This document shows, piece by piece, positions 51,686-60,474 of a DNA stretch of 64,000 nt. Within the stretch, counting starts at the first letter, position 1. Each line of letters begins with the position of its first letter. The notes beneath the pieces are model-generated. The model was not told the origin of the DNA. It saw nothing but the letters and a program-made list of their open reading frames with translations, and did not search any database. Both the position numbers and the translations under genes were made by a program. Location of the stretch: positions 2,418,001 to 2,482,000 of the forward strand of contig NZ_CP051006.1 in the NCBI RefSeq assembly GCF_014673495.1, in the 5' to 3' direction. Source of the stretch: Streptomyces griseofuscus (GTDB taxonomy: Bacteria; Actinomycetota; Actinomycetes; Streptomycetales; Streptomycetaceae).

Positions 51686-52357
51686 GTGCACATCGTCATC
51701 ATGGGCTGCGGGCGAGTAGGCTCCGCTCTCGCCCAGACCCTGGAGCAACAGGGGCACACGGTCGCCGTGATCGACCAGGACCCGACCGCCTTCCGTCGGC
51801 TGGGACCGGGATTCGGAGGCCGCCGGGTCACCGGAGTCGGCTTCGACCAGGACACCCTGCGTGAGGCGGGGATCGAGGAGGCGGGCGCCTTCGCGGCCGT
51901 CTCCAGCGGCGACAACTCCAACATCATCTCCGCGCGGGTCGCGCGCGAGATGTTCGGCGTGGAGAACGTGGCCGCCCGTATCTACGACCCCCGGCGCGCC
52001 GAGGTCTACCAGCGCCTCGGTATCCCGACCGTGGCCACGGTCCGCTGGACCGCCGACCAGATGCTGCGCCGGCTGCTGCCCTCCGGGGCCGAGCCGCTGT
52101 GGCGCGACCCCACCGGCGGGGTGCAGCTCGCCGAGGTGCACGCCTCCCCGAAGTGGGTCGGCCACAAGATCAGCAAGATGCAGGAGGACACGGGCGTCCG
52201 GGTGGCGTTCCTGACCCGGCTGGGCGAGGCGATCCTGCCCACCTCCCAGACGGTGCTCCAGGAGGGCGACCTCGTGCACGTGATGATGCGGACGGACGAC
52301 GTGGAAGCGGTCGAGGCGGCGTTCGCCGGGGGCCCGGAAGAAGAGGGCGGTCACTGA
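51686..52357 (+). CDS. TrkA-type K+ uptake regulatory protein 1 (RCK domain)
   Basis: This encodes 223 residues from GTG 51686, with GGAAGGACG upstream. The RCK N-domain Rossmann fold starts MHIVIMGCGRVGSALAQTLE (GxGxxG 7-12) and has the acidic ribose-binding AVIDQDPTAF. The TrkA_C domain follows (VQLAEVHASPKWVGHKISKM, GDLVHVMMRTDDVEAVEAAF). Such proteins bind NAD(H) or ATP and gate Trk/Ktr channels. It is translationally linked to the second TrkA gene (TGATG overlap). No Trk membrane subunit is in the window; the divergent KimA-like permease is the possible partner. Confidence 0.92.
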   Translation: MHIVIMGCGRVGSALAQTLEQQGHTVAVIDQDPTAFRRLGPGFGGRRVTGVGFDQDTLREAGIEEAGAFAAVSSGDNSNIISARVAREMFGVENVAARIYDPRRAEVYQRLGIPTVATVRWTADQMLRRLLPSGAEPLWRDPTGGVQLAEVHASPKWVGHKISKMQEDTGVRVAFLTRLGEAILPTSQTVLQEGDLVHVMMRTDDVEAVEAAFAGGPEEEGGH

Positions 52358-53031
52358 TGAGGGTCGCCATTGCCGGAGCCGGCGCCGTCGGCCGCTCGAT
52401 CGCGGGCGAGCTGCTGGAGAACGGCCACGAGATCCTGCTCATCGACAAGGCCCCGACCGCCATCTCGGTGGAGCGGGTGCCGCAGGCCGAGTGGCTGCTG
52501 GCCGACGCCTGCGAGATCACGTCCCTAGACGAGGCGGCGCTCCAGCGCTGCAACGTGGTGATCGCCGCCACCGGTGACGACAAGGTCAACCTGGTGGTGT
52601 CGCTGCTCGCCAAGACGGAGTACGGCGTCCCGCGTGTCGTCGCCCGGGTCAACAACCCCAAGAACGAGTGGCTGTTCAACGAGGCCTGGGGCGTGGACGT
52701 GGCCGTCTCCACCCCGCGTCTGATGTCCGCCCTGGTCGAGGAGGCGGTGAGCGTCGGCGACCTGGTACGGCTGCTGCGCTTCAGCCATGGCGACGCCAAC
52801 CTCGTGGAGCTGACGCTGCCCGAGGAGTCGGCCCTGGCCGGCACCCAGGTCGGGGACGTGCACTGGCCCGAGGACACCTCGCTGGTGACCATCATCCGGG
52901 GCACCCGGGTGCTGACGCCGTCCCGGGAGGACTCCCTGGAGCCGGGCGACGAGCTGCTGTTCGTGGCGGCTCAGGCCCGGGAGGAGCAGCTGGAGGAGCT
53001 GCTGTCGGTGCGCAAGCACGAAGAAGGCTGA
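52357..53031 (+). CDS. TrkA-type K+ uptake regulatory protein 2 (RCK domain)
   Basis: This encodes 224 residues from ATG 52357, whose first base is the last base of the previous stop. The Rossmann motif is MRVAIAGAGAVGRSIAGELL, the dinucleotide acid is LLIDKAPTAI, and the body has NVVIAATGDDKVNLVVSLLA. The C-terminal TrkA_C domain is LVELTLPEESALAGTQVGDV through GDELLFVAAQAREEQLEELL. The paired genes correspond to the CeoB/CeoC arrangement of actinobacteria. A strong terminator follows. Confidence 0.92.
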   Translation: MRVAIAGAGAVGRSIAGELLENGHEILLIDKAPTAISVERVPQAEWLLADACEITSLDEAALQRCNVVIAATGDDKVNLVVSLLAKTEYGVPRVVARVNNPKNEWLFNEAWGVDVAVSTPRLMSALVEEAVSVGDLVRLLRFSHGDANLVELTLPEESALAGTQVGDVHWPEDTSLVTIIRGTRVLTPSREDSLEPGDELLFVAAQAREEQLEELLSVRKHEEG

Positions 53032-53070
53032 CGGGCCGGAGCGGACGGGCCTGAGGGCCCTGAGCACGCG

Positions 53071-53102
53071 GAAGGGCGCCCTTGGCGACAAGGGCGCCCT
53101 TC
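53071..53102 (+). terminator. Intrinsic-type terminator after the trkA pair
   Basis: GAAGGGCGCCCTT (53071-53083) pairs perfectly with AAGGGCGCCCTTC (53090-53102) across a 6-nt loop; TCGTCGTCGT follows. Each arm is itself nearly palindromic, so two hairpin forms are possible. Confidence 0.8.
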
Positions 53103-53127
53103 GTCGTCGTGACGACCGTCCACGGCA

Positions 53128-53185
53128 CGGAGCACAGCGGCCGAGCGTCTACGGTGCGGAGCACAGCTGCCGAGCGTCTACGGTG
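53128..53185. repeat. Two 29-bp direct repeats in tandem
   Basis: CGGAGCACAGCGGCCGAGCG plus TCTACGGTG (53128-53156) is followed immediately by a copy with a single G-to-T change (53157-53185); a third, weaker copy follows. They lie between the trkA terminator and the end of the convergent DUF3159 gene, in a place without coding. Confidence 0.85.
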
Positions 53186-53220
53186 CGGGGCGCATCCGCC
53201 GACCGGCTACGGCACAGCGC

Positions 53221-54018
53221 TCACGCCTGCCTGCGATGGCGGCCCGGCATGGCCTCGGGCTCGCCGCTCTCCGCGGCCAGCGCGGCCTTGCGCTCCTTCT
53301 CCGCCTTCTCGGCCTGCTCCTCGGCCTCCATCTCCGCGAAGACGTCGATCGGCGCGGGCGCCTTGGCGAGGAAGACCCAGGTGAGCCAGACGGCCAGCAG
53401 GAAGGGCGGGATCTTCAGGGCGACGAGGACCCAGCCGAGCCGGGTGGTGTCCGACCACCAGTACAGCGGGAAGAGGATCGCGCACTTGGCGAGCAGGATC
53501 AGGCCCCAGGCCCAACTCGACTTCGCGTAGGCCTTCTTGCGGCCCGGGTTGCGGGTGCGCCAGGAGAGGTTCTCCTTGAAGACCGGGCCCAGCACCACAC
53601 CGATCAGCGGCACCCCGAGGAGGGTGGTGACGATGTAGGCGAGCGCCAGGCCCAGCGTGTAGAGCATGCCGGGGAGGTAGAAGTCCTTGGCATTGCCGGT
53701 GAACATGGCGAACACCACGCCGAAGACCACGCCGAACACACCGCTGAAGGCGTGCTTGACGGTGTCCTTCATGGCGAGCCGGACCACGACCAGCGCCAGG
53801 GAGACGGCCAGCGCGGCGATCGCCGAGAGATGCAGGTCCTTGTTGACCGTGAAGATCGCGACGAAGAGCAGGCCCGGCACGACCGTCTCGACCATGCCGC
53901 GGACGCCGCCGAACGCCTCGAACAGCGCCGCCTCCGTCACCGCACGGGCGTCGCCTTCGCCGGACTCGCCGGGCGGGGTCTGGTCGGTGTCTTCGGTCGG
54001 CTTGTCGAGGGACGTCAC
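53221..54018 (-). CDS. DUF3159 integral membrane protein
   Basis: This encodes 265 residues from ATG 54018. The DUF3159 region begins TEAALFEAFGGVRGMVETVV, then PGLLFVAIFTVNKDLHLSAI and further helices to WLTWVFLAKAPAPIDVF, about six membrane segments in all. A charged tail (EMEAEEQAEKAEKERKAALA) ends it. The family is found throughout actinobacteria and has no established function. It lies 3 bp downstream of the OB-fold gene, so the two are likely co-transcribed. Confidence 0.9.
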   Translation of the reverse strand: MTSLDKPTEDTDQTPPGESGEGDARAVTEAALFEAFGGVRGMVETVVPGLLFVAIFTVNKDLHLSAIAALAVSLALVVVRLAMKDTVKHAFSGVFGVVFGVVFAMFTGNAKDFYLPGMLYTLGLALAYIVTTLLGVPLIGVVLGPVFKENLSWRTRNPGRKKAYAKSSWAWGLILLAKCAILFPLYWWSDTTRLGWVLVALKIPPFLLAVWLTWVFLAKAPAPIDVFAEMEAEEQAEKAEKERKAALAAESGEPEAMPGRHRRQA

Positions 54019-54021
54019 CGG

Positions 54022-54420
54022 CTACTCCCGTCCGAGGGGTCGCAGTTCGTACTTCGGATTGAACAGCACCCGGCGGCCTCGGCTCAGCGAGATCCGGCCC
54101 GATGCGATCAGCTTGCGCCCCGGTTCTATGCCCACGATGGAACGCCTGCCGAGCCACACCACGTCCAGCGCCGCGGAGCCGTCGAACAGCTCGGCCTCCA
54201 GGGCCGGGACTCCGGCGCGCGGACGCAGGGTGACCGTGCGCAAGGTACCAGTTACGGTGACGATCTGCCGGTCCTGGCAGTCGCCGATCTTCGTACAACC
54301 CGCTGTCTCGGCGTCCTCGCGCAGCTCCTCGGACTCCAGGTCCTCCTGGGACGTGGAGAGCCGGTCGAGCATGCGCCGGAACCGGCCGGCCGGCTTTTCT
54401 GAACGAGGAACAGCACTCAT
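54022..54420 (-). CDS. OB-fold nucleic acid-binding protein
   Basis: This encodes 132 residues from ATG 54420; the long open frame upstream is the shadow of kdpE. After a basic, acidic-mixed N-terminus (RRMLDRLSTSQEDLESEELR), an OB-fold follows: QIVTVTGTLRTVTLRPRAGV, ALEAELFDGSAALDVVWLGR, then GIEPGRKLIASGRISLSRGR. This is the conserved actinobacterial partner of DUF3159. Single-strand DNA or RNA binding is the family expectation; the target is unknown. Confidence 0.85.
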   Translation of the reverse strand: MSAVPRSEKPAGRFRRMLDRLSTSQEDLESEELREDAETAGCTKIGDCQDRQIVTVTGTLRTVTLRPRAGVPALEAELFDGSAALDVVWLGRRSIVGIEPGRKLIASGRISLSRGRRVLFNPKYELRPLGRE

Positions 54421-54488
54421 ATCTGAAGCGTACCGGGGCCCGCCGACAGCGCCGTATCCCCGCTCACACTTCCCCGGTACGCGCCTTG

Positions 54489-55202
54489 TCACTTCTCGAA
54501 CCGGTACCCCATCCCGGGCTCCGTGATGAAGTGCTTCGGGTGCGAGGGATCGGCCTCCAGTTTGCGCCGCAACTGCGCCATGTAGACGCGCAGATAGTTC
54601 GTCTCCGTCCCGTACGAGGGCCCCCACACCTCCTGGAGGAGCTGCTTCTGGCTGACCAGGCGCCCTGTGTTGCGGACCAGCACCTCCAGGAGATGCCATT
54701 CCGTGGGGGTGAGCCGGACGTCGCGCCCGCCGCGGTGCACCTTCTTGGCGGCCAGGTCGACGGCAAACCCCTCGGTCTCCACGGTGGTGACGTCGTCCTC
54801 GCCGGCGCCGACCGGCTCGGCGCGGCGCACGGCGGCGCGCAGCCGGGCCAGCAGTTCGTCCATGCCGAAGGGCTTGGTGACGTAGTCGTCGGCGCCCGCG
54901 TCCAGGGCCTCGACCTTCTCGTCGGAGGAGTGGCGGGCGGAGAGCACCAGGATCGGCACCCGGGTCCAGCCGCGCAGGCCCTTGATCACCTCGACGCCGT
55001 CCATGTCGGGCAGGCCCAGGTCGAGGACGACGACGTCGGGGTGGCGGGAGGCGGCGAGATCGAGGGCGGTCCTGCCGTCGGCGGCCGCGTCGACGTCGTA
55101 CTTGCGTGCCTTGAGGTTGATCACGAGGGCGCGCACGATCTGCGGCTCGTCGTCGACCACGAGGACCCGCGTGGGGGTGTGGTCCCCGCTCGGGCTCAGC
55201 AT
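54489..55202 (-). CDS. kdpE: KdpE response regulator
   Basis: This encodes 237 residues from ATG 55202, overlapping the kdpD stop by 7 bp. The receiver domain has VVDDEP, phospho-acceptor Asp61 in VVVLDLGLPDMDG, conserved Ser in LVLSARHS and Lys in YVTKPFGMDELLAR. An OmpR-type winged helix follows (VRLTPTEWHLLEVLVRNTGR, ETNYLRVYMAQLRRKLEADP, GMGYRFEK). Together with KdpD it should activate kdpFABC when K+ is limiting. No kdpFABC genes are present in the window. Confidence 0.95.
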   Translation of the reverse strand: MLSPSGDHTPTRVLVVDDEPQIVRALVINLKARKYDVDAAADGRTALDLAASRHPDVVVLDLGLPDMDGVEVIKGLRGWTRVPILVLSARHSSDEKVEALDAGADDYVTKPFGMDELLARLRAAVRRAEPVGAGEDDVTTVETEGFAVDLAAKKVHRGGRDVRLTPTEWHLLEVLVRNTGRLVSQKQLLQEVWGPSYGTETNYLRVYMAQLRRKLEADPSHPKHFITEPGMGYRFEK

Positions 55203-57790
55203 AGGGTCTGCCTTTCTGGTTCCGCGCTGCCCGGCCCACCGTGGGCCGGGGCGGGGGTGGACGCCGTTTCGGGGGACTCCGTGACCGGCTGCCGCCCGTG
55301 GATGCTGCGCAGGCTCAGGACCATGGTGAGGCCGCCGCCGGGCGTGTCCTCCGCGGTCAGGGTGCCGCCCATGGCCTCGGCGAAGCCCCGGGCGACCGCG
55401 AGGCCGAGCCCGACGCCCGCGCCGCGCGGGGCGTCGCCGTAGCGCTGGAAGGGTTCGAAGATACGGTCCTTGGCCTCGTCCGGCACGCCGGGGCCGCGGT
55501 CCACCACGCGGACCTCCACCCGGTCGGCGAGGGCGCTGGCGGAGACCAGGACGCGCCGGCTGCCCGGGCTGTACTTGACGGCGTTCTCCACCAGGTTGGC
55601 CACCGAGCGCTCCAGCAGCCCGGGGTCGGCCAGGATCATCGGCAGGGTCTCGGGCACGTCCAGGTCGACGCTGTCCTCCGGCACGCCCCCCAGGGCCATC
55701 GGTACGACCTCGTCCACGTCGATCTCGCGGATCAGCGGGGTGACGGTGCCGGTCTGGAGGCGGGACATGTCCAGGAGGTTGCCGACGAGGTGGTCGAGCC
55801 GGTCGGCGCCCTCCTCGATGCCCTCCAGGAGCTCGGCGCGGTCCTCCTCGGACCAGTCGACGTCGGCGGAGCGCAGCGAGGAGACGGCGGCCTTGATCCC
55901 GGCCAGCGGGGTGCGCAGATCATGGCTGACGGCGGCCAGCAGGGCGGTGCGGATGCGGTTGCCCTCGGCGAGCGTCCGGGCCTGGTCGGCCTCCTCCTGG
56001 AGGCGTCTGCGGTCGAGGACGACGGCGGCCTGGGCGCCGAAGGCGGCGAGCACCCTGCGGTCCTCGGCGGGCAGCACCCGGCCGGTCAGGGCGAGCGCCA
56101 TGTGGTCGCCGACGGGCATGTCGACATCGGCGTCCTCGGGGCGCTCCAGGACGGGCCCGAAGCCGGCGCGGCCCGCGCAGGTCCACGGTTCGACGTCACT
56201 CTGCCGCTCCAGCAGGGCCGCCGACTCCATGGCGAAGGTCTCCCGGAGCCGCTCCAGCAGCTCCTCCAGGCTGGTCTCGCCGCGCAGCACATTGCCGGCC
56301 AGGAAGGACAGGATCTCGGACTCGGCGCGCAGCCGGGCCGCCTGGTGGGTGCGGCGGGCGGCGAGGTCCACCACGGAGGCGACCGACACGGCGACGCCGA
56401 AGAAGATCACTATGGCGACGATGTTCTTCGGGTCGGCGATGGTCCAGCGGTGCAGCGGCGGTGTGTAGAAGTAGTTCAGCAGCAAAGAGCCGAAGGCCAC
56501 CGAGGCGAGGGCGGGCAGCAGGCCGCCGAGCAGGGCCGCCGCGACCGTGACGGCCAGGAACAGCAGCATGTCGTTGGCGAGACCGATGTCGACGGAGTTC
56601 AGCAGCAGCGCGAGCACGGCGGGGCCCGCGACCCCCATGGCCCAGCCCGAGAGGATCCGGGTACGGCCGAGGCGGGCGCCGCGGGCCACGGGCAGTCCCC
56701 GGCCCTTGGCGACCTCCTCGTGGGTGACGATGTGGACGTCCAGGTCGGGGCCGGACTCCCGGGCGACGGTGGCGCCGACGCCGGGTCCGAAGACGTACTG
56801 CCAGGCCTTGCGGCGCGAGGAGCCGAGCACGATCTGGGTGGCGTTGACGCCGCGTGCGAAGTCCAGCAGCGCGGCCGGTATGTCGTCGCCGACCACATGG
56901 TGGAAGGTGCCGCCGAGGTCCTCCACGAGGGTGCGCTGGACGGCGAGTTCCTTCGGGGAGGCCGCGGTCAGCCCGTCGCTGCGGGCGATGTAGACGGCGA
57001 GCACCTCGCCGCCGGCGCCCTTCTCGGCGAGCCGGGCGGCGCGGCGGATGAGCGTACGGCCCTCGGGTCCGCCGGTCAGCCCGACCACGATCCGCTCCCG
57101 CGAACCCCAGATCTTGGAGACCCGGTGCTCGCTGCGGTACTGGTTCAGGTACTCGTCCACCCGGTCGGCGACCCACAGCAGCGCCAGTTCACGCAGGGCG
57201 GTGAGGTTGCCGGGGCGGAAGTAGTTGGACAGCGCCGCGTCGACCTTGTCCGGCTGGTAGATGTTCCCGTGCGCCATCCGGCGGCGCAGCGCCTCCGGGG
57301 ACATGTCGACCAGTTCGATCTGGCCGGCCCGCCGTACCACCTCGTCGGGGACGGTCTCGCGCTGGCGCACCCCGGTGATGGACTCGACCACGTCGCCGAG
57401 TGATTCCAGGTGCTGGATATTGACGGTCGAGATGACGTCGATCCCGGCGGCGAGCAGTTCCTCGACGTCCTGCCAGCGCTTGGCGTTGCGCGAGCCGGGG
57501 ATGTTGGTGTGGGCGAGTTCGTCCACCAGGGCGATGGCGGGCGCCCTGCGCAGCACGGCGTCGACGTCCATCTCCCCGAAGACGCCCCCGCGGTACTCCA
57601 GCTCCTTGCGCGGCACCTGTTCGAGGCCGTGCAGCATCACCTCGGTGCGCGGCCGCTCATGGTGCTCCACGAACGCCACGACACAGTCCGTACCGCGCTC
57701 GGTGCGCCGATGCGCCTCGGCGAGCATCGCGTACGTCTTCCCGACCCCCGGCGCCGCCCCGAGATAAATCCGCAGCTTCCCGCGTGCCAT
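55196..57790 (-). CDS. kdpD: KdpD sensor histidine kinase
   Basis: This encodes 864 residues from ATG 57790. The N-terminal KdpD domain has Walker A YLGAAPGVGKTYAMLAEAHR and conserved VDELAHTNIPGSRNAKRWQD. A USP-like domain follows (about 240-360; RIVVGLTGGPEGRTLIRRAA), then four short membrane helices (about 390-480; VLALLLNSVDIGLANDML). Next are a GAF-like segment, the phospho-acceptor His623 in AAVSHDLRTPLAG, and the ATPase domain with N box NLVENAVKYSPGS and G boxes DRGPGVPDEAKDRIFEPF and GAGVGLGLAVARGF. It is full length. It senses K+ limitation and signals to KdpE, whose gene it overlaps. Confidence 0.96.
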   Translation of the reverse strand: MARGKLRIYLGAAPGVGKTYAMLAEAHRRTERGTDCVVAFVEHHERPRTEVMLHGLEQVPRKELEYRGGVFGEMDVDAVLRRAPAIALVDELAHTNIPGSRNAKRWQDVEELLAAGIDVISTVNIQHLESLGDVVESITGVRQRETVPDEVVRRAGQIELVDMSPEALRRRMAHGNIYQPDKVDAALSNYFRPGNLTALRELALLWVADRVDEYLNQYRSEHRVSKIWGSRERIVVGLTGGPEGRTLIRRAARLAEKGAGGEVLAVYIARSDGLTAASPKELAVQRTLVEDLGGTFHHVVGDDIPAALLDFARGVNATQIVLGSSRRKAWQYVFGPGVGATVARESGPDLDVHIVTHEEVAKGRGLPVARGARLGRTRILSGWAMGVAGPAVLALLLNSVDIGLANDMLLFLAVTVAAALLGGLLPALASVAFGSLLLNYFYTPPLHRWTIADPKNIVAIVIFFGVAVSVASVVDLAARRTHQAARLRAESEILSFLAGNVLRGETSLEELLERLRETFAMESAALLERQSDVEPWTCAGRAGFGPVLERPEDADVDMPVGDHMALALTGRVLPAEDRRVLAAFGAQAAVVLDRRRLQEEADQARTLAEGNRIRTALLAAVSHDLRTPLAGIKAAVSSLRSADVDWSEEDRAELLEGIEEGADRLDHLVGNLLDMSRLQTGTVTPLIREIDVDEVVPMALGGVPEDSVDLDVPETLPMILADPGLLERSVANLVENAVKYSPGSRRVLVSASALADRVEVRVVDRGPGVPDEAKDRIFEPFQRYGDAPRGAGVGLGLAVARGFAEAMGGTLTAEDTPGGGLTMVLSLRSIHGRQPVTESPETASTPAPAHGGPGSAEPERQTLC

Positions 57791-57942
57791 GGCTCCATTG
57801 TCTTCCGCTCACCCCTGCCTACGCAGCGTCGACCTTACGGCCAACGATGGGGATAAACCGGACGGGGGCGGGCGTACGAGAGCACTTTGACGGAACCCTG
57901 ATGGGCGTGGGGCTCCCGGTTTCGCGCGCGGGCGCGAAAAAC

Positions 57943-57969
57943 GGGCCGCACCTCGCGAAGGCGCGACCC
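57943..57969 (-). terminator. Intrinsic terminator of the dut-DUF3710 operon
   Basis: On the minus strand GGGTCGCGCC pairs with GGTGCGGCCC (10 bp, two G-U pairs) around TTCGCGA, followed directly by GTTTTTCGC, a genuine U-tract. It starts 16 bp after the DUF3710 stop. A second perfect hairpin, TTTCGCGC/GCGCGAAA (57920-57939), follows. Confidence 0.8.
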
Positions 57970-57984
57970 GTCTGCTGGTGACCG

Positions 57985-58749
57985 TCAGCGGACTTCCGTG
58001 ATCTCCGGACCCCGCTGAAGCTGTCCCATGCCCCCGGAGAACCGCGAGCCCTCCTCCTGCTGGACCCCCTCGGGAACCATCTGGGCGTCGTTCGGCAGCT
58101 TGAGGACGATCGGGTCGCGGGGCGCCATCGGGCCCTCGCCGCGGACCACGACCGTGTCCCGGAAGATCTGCTCAAGGAGCCCGGCGGCCTGCGGCTGCAC
58201 CGCGCCCTGGCCGGAGATCACACCGCGCAGGAACCAGCGGGGACCGTCGACACCGACGAACCGCACCACCTGGAAGCCGCCGGTGCCGTCCGGCAGCTGC
58301 ACCGGCACCTGGGCCCGCAGCTCCCAGCCGAGCGGACCCTCGACCTCGTCGATGATGCCGCCCTGCTGGGTGATCCCGGCCGCGATCTCCTCGCGGACCT
58401 CGCCCCAGATGCCCTCGCGCTTGGGCGCGGCGAAGGCCTGGAGCTGGACGGCGCTGTCATTCAGGACGACGGTGGCGGCCACGATCGCGTCACCCGCGAC
58501 CTCGACCCGCAGCTCCATGCCGTCCACGCCCGGCACGAACAGACCGCCGAGATCCACGCGGCCCTCGGCCGGGTCGCGTACCTCGGTGCTGTCCCACGGA
58601 CCCTCGGGCCGCGGACCGGGCTCCAGCCGGACGCGCTCGCGCTCGGCCTCCGCTTCCTCGTCCGCCTCGGTGTCGACGCTGTCGACGACCTGCTCGGCCT
58701 CGCCGGCCGCGTCCTCGGCGGCACCCTTCTTGTTGCGACGTCCGAACAC
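57985..58749 (-). CDS. DUF3710 protein
   Basis: This encodes 254 residues from GTG 58749, with GGAAGGA eight bases upstream inside the end of dut and only one base after the dut stop. An acidic N-terminal region (DSVDTEADEEAEAERERVRL) precedes the DUF3710 domain (RVDLGGLFVPGVDGMELRVE, LQAFAAPKREGIWGEVREEI, DGPRWFLRGVISGQGA). The family is conserved beside dut in actinobacteria and has no firm function. The coupling to dut suggests an associated role in nucleotide or genome maintenance, as inference only. Confidence 0.9.
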   Translation of the reverse strand: MFGRRNKKGAAEDAAGEAEQVVDSVDTEADEEAEAERERVRLEPGPRPEGPWDSTEVRDPAEGRVDLGGLFVPGVDGMELRVEVAGDAIVAATVVLNDSAVQLQAFAAPKREGIWGEVREEIAAGITQQGGIIDEVEGPLGWELRAQVPVQLPDGTGGFQVVRFVGVDGPRWFLRGVISGQGAVQPQAAGLLEQIFRDTVVVRGEGPMAPRDPIVLKLPNDAQMVPEGVQQEEGSRFSGGMGQLQRGPEITEVR

Positions 58750-58750
58750 G

Positions 58751-59329
58751 TCACTGTCCTTCCCGGTCGGATACGACCGAAGCGTATCGATTCCCACCCG
58801 TCGGGCCGCCCTCGGCGGACCGACCGCTTGTGCCGCTGTCGTCGCCCACCGCGGCATGGCCACCGGTGGACCCGAAGCCCCCTTCGGCCCGCGCGGAGCC
58901 GGGAAGCTCCGCGACCTCCTGGAAGCGGACCCTCTCGACCTGCTGGACGACCAGTTGGGCAATCCGGTCGAAGCGCTCGAACCGCACGCTCTCGCGCGGG
59001 TCGAGATTCACCACGATCACCTTGATCTCCCCACGGTACCCGGCATCAACCGTCCCTGGAGCATTCACCAGGGCGACACCGCAGCGGGCGGCGAGACCGG
59101 AACGCGGGTGCACGAAGGCCGCGTACCCCTCCGGGAGGGCGATCGACACTCCCGTGGGCAGAAGGGCCCGCTCACCGGGGGCCAGCTCGCATGCCTCGGT
59201 GGTGCGCAGATCGGCGCCGGCGTCCCCGGGGTGCTCGTACGCCGGAAGCGGTACGTCCGGATCCACGCGCCGGATCCGCACGTCCAGCGGGGGGCGGCCG
59301 GCGGGGTGCACGGGCTCCCGCGGGCTCAC
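58751..59329 (-). CDS. dut: dUTP diphosphatase
   Basis: This encodes 192 residues from GTG 59329, overlapping the thioesterase stop (GTGA). All five trimeric dUTPase motifs are present: AGADLRTTE, HPRSGLAARCGV, NAPGTVDAGYRGEIKVIVVN, RFDRIAQLVVQ and RAEGGFGSTGG. A C-terminal tail of about 30 residues beyond motif V is rich in Gly and Ser and looks unconserved. The enzyme hydrolyses dUTP to dUMP and pyrophosphate, keeping uracil out of DNA and feeding dTMP synthesis. It is the middle gene of a three-gene coupled operon. Confidence 0.96.
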   Translation of the reverse strand: MSPREPVHPAGRPPLDVRIRRVDPDVPLPAYEHPGDAGADLRTTEACELAPGERALLPTGVSIALPEGYAAFVHPRSGLAARCGVALVNAPGTVDAGYRGEIKVIVVNLDPRESVRFERFDRIAQLVVQQVERVRFQEVAELPGSARAEGGFGSTGGHAAVGDDSGTSGRSAEGGPTGGNRYASVVSDREGQ

Positions 59330-59910
59330 GGGTTCACCTCGAAGGCACGGGCCCGGCGGACCTGGTCGGGGTCGCTCATGGCGGCCCGGATCTCCTCCGG
59401 GCGGCCGTGGTCGATGAAGTGGTCGACCTTCACCTCGACGAAGAGGGCGTCGGCGCGGACGGCGACGGGCCCGTCGGGGCCGTCGAGGCGGCCGACGGCA
59501 CGGGAGTAGATCTTCCGCCCGGCGACGGCGGTGACCTCGGCCGCGAGATGGAGCGTGGTGCCGACCGGGACGGGCCGTACGTAGTCGGTCTCCAGGCGGC
59601 CGGTCACGGCGACGGTCCGCAGCAGCCAGTTCAGCGAGCCCAGGGTCTCGTCCAGGGCGGTGGCCAGCACCCCGCCGTGCGCGAGGCCGGGAGCGCCCTG
59701 GTGGGCGGGCTGGACGGTGAACTCGGCGGTCAGGGCGACGCCCTCACCGGCCCGCGCCTCCAGGTGCAGCCCGTGGGGCTGCCCGGGGCCACAGCCGAAA
59801 CAGTGTTCGTAGTGGGCGCCGAGAAGGTCCCCGGGCGCGGGCGCGTCGGGGTGCCGTACCGGTTTCACCGCGTCGGCTGGGGGCTGAAGGCTTGCGGAAC
59901 TACCACTCAC
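59326..59910 (-). CDS. PaaI-family hotdog thioesterase
   Basis: This encodes 194 residues from GTG 59910. The 4HBT hotdog fold has the family start HYEHCFGCGPGQPHGLHLEA, the catalytic-region helix GLAHGGVLATALDETLGSLN, and strands LETDYVRPVPVGTTLHLAAE and GRKIYSRAVGRLDGPDGPVA. The conserved acidic residue in ALDE is the likely catalytic base. Acyl-CoA substrate unknown. The stop overlaps the dut start, so it is the first gene of the thioesterase-dut-DUF3710 operon. The long upstream open frame is antisense to the DUF3093 gene. Confidence 0.9.
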   Translation of the reverse strand: MSGSSASLQPPADAVKPVRHPDAPAPGDLLGAHYEHCFGCGPGQPHGLHLEARAGEGVALTAEFTVQPAHQGAPGLAHGGVLATALDETLGSLNWLLRTVAVTGRLETDYVRPVPVGTTLHLAAEVTAVAGRKIYSRAVGRLDGPDGPVAVRADALFVEVKVDHFIDHGRPEEIRAAMSDPDQVRRARAFEVNP

Positions 59911-59991
59911 GAGCGCAGACCTTACCCGCGCGCCGGCCTGTACAGGATCCCGCGCCGAGCTCGTACAGGAACGCGTGCCAAGCTTGGCTCC

Positions 59992-60474
59992 ATGCAGCAC
60001 TCCGCGACCCCGTACGAAGAACGCCTCACCGCCCCCCGCTCGTGGTGGCTGATCAGCTTTCTCGTGGGCGTCTCCTTCGCCCTGATCCTCTTCCCGTTCG
60101 GCACCCTGCCGATCCTGGGCGGCCTGGTCGGCGGTACGGCCGCGGCCGCGGTGGTCGCCAGCTCGTACGGATCTCCGCGCATCCGCGTGGTCGGCGACTC
60201 GCTGATCGCGGGCGAGGCGAAGATCCCGGTGTCGGCGCTGGGCGAGTCCGAGGTGCTGGAGCCGGAGGAGGCCCGCGCCTGGCGCACGCACAAGGCCGAT
60301 GTCCGCGCGTTCCTGCTGCTGCGCGCGTACATCCCGAGGGCGCTGCGGGTGATCGTCACGGACCCCGAGGACCCGACGCCGTACCTGTATCTCTCGACGC
60401 GTGAGCCGGAGCAGCTGGCGGCGGCGATCGAGGCGGCGCGCAAGGCGAACGCGCCCACTCCGGCGGAGAGCTAG
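59992..60474 (+). CDS. DUF3093 membrane protein
   Basis: This encodes 160 residues from ATG 59992; no strong ribosome site is seen. Two adjacent membrane helices (WWLISFLVGVSFALILFPFG and ILGGLVGGTAAAAVVASS) are followed by a PH-like domain: IRVVGDSLIAGEAKIPVSAL, EEARAWRTHKADVRAFLLLR, PTPYLYLSTREPEQLAAAIE. The family is actinobacterial and of unknown function. It diverges from the thioesterase-dut operon across 81 bp, the same arrangement as in other Streptomyces. Confidence 0.9.
   Translation: MQHSATPYEERLTAPRSWWLISFLVGVSFALILFPFGTLPILGGLVGGTAAAAVVASSYGSPRIRVVGDSLIAGEAKIPVSALGESEVLEPEEARAWRTHKADVRAFLLLRAYIPRALRVIVTDPEDPTPYLYLSTREPEQLAAAIEAARKANAPTPAES

Noticed and set aside
55241..57403. 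720-codon plus-strand open frame opposite kdpD
   Set aside because: High-GC antisense shadow; the minus strand codes a complete KdpD with all motifs.
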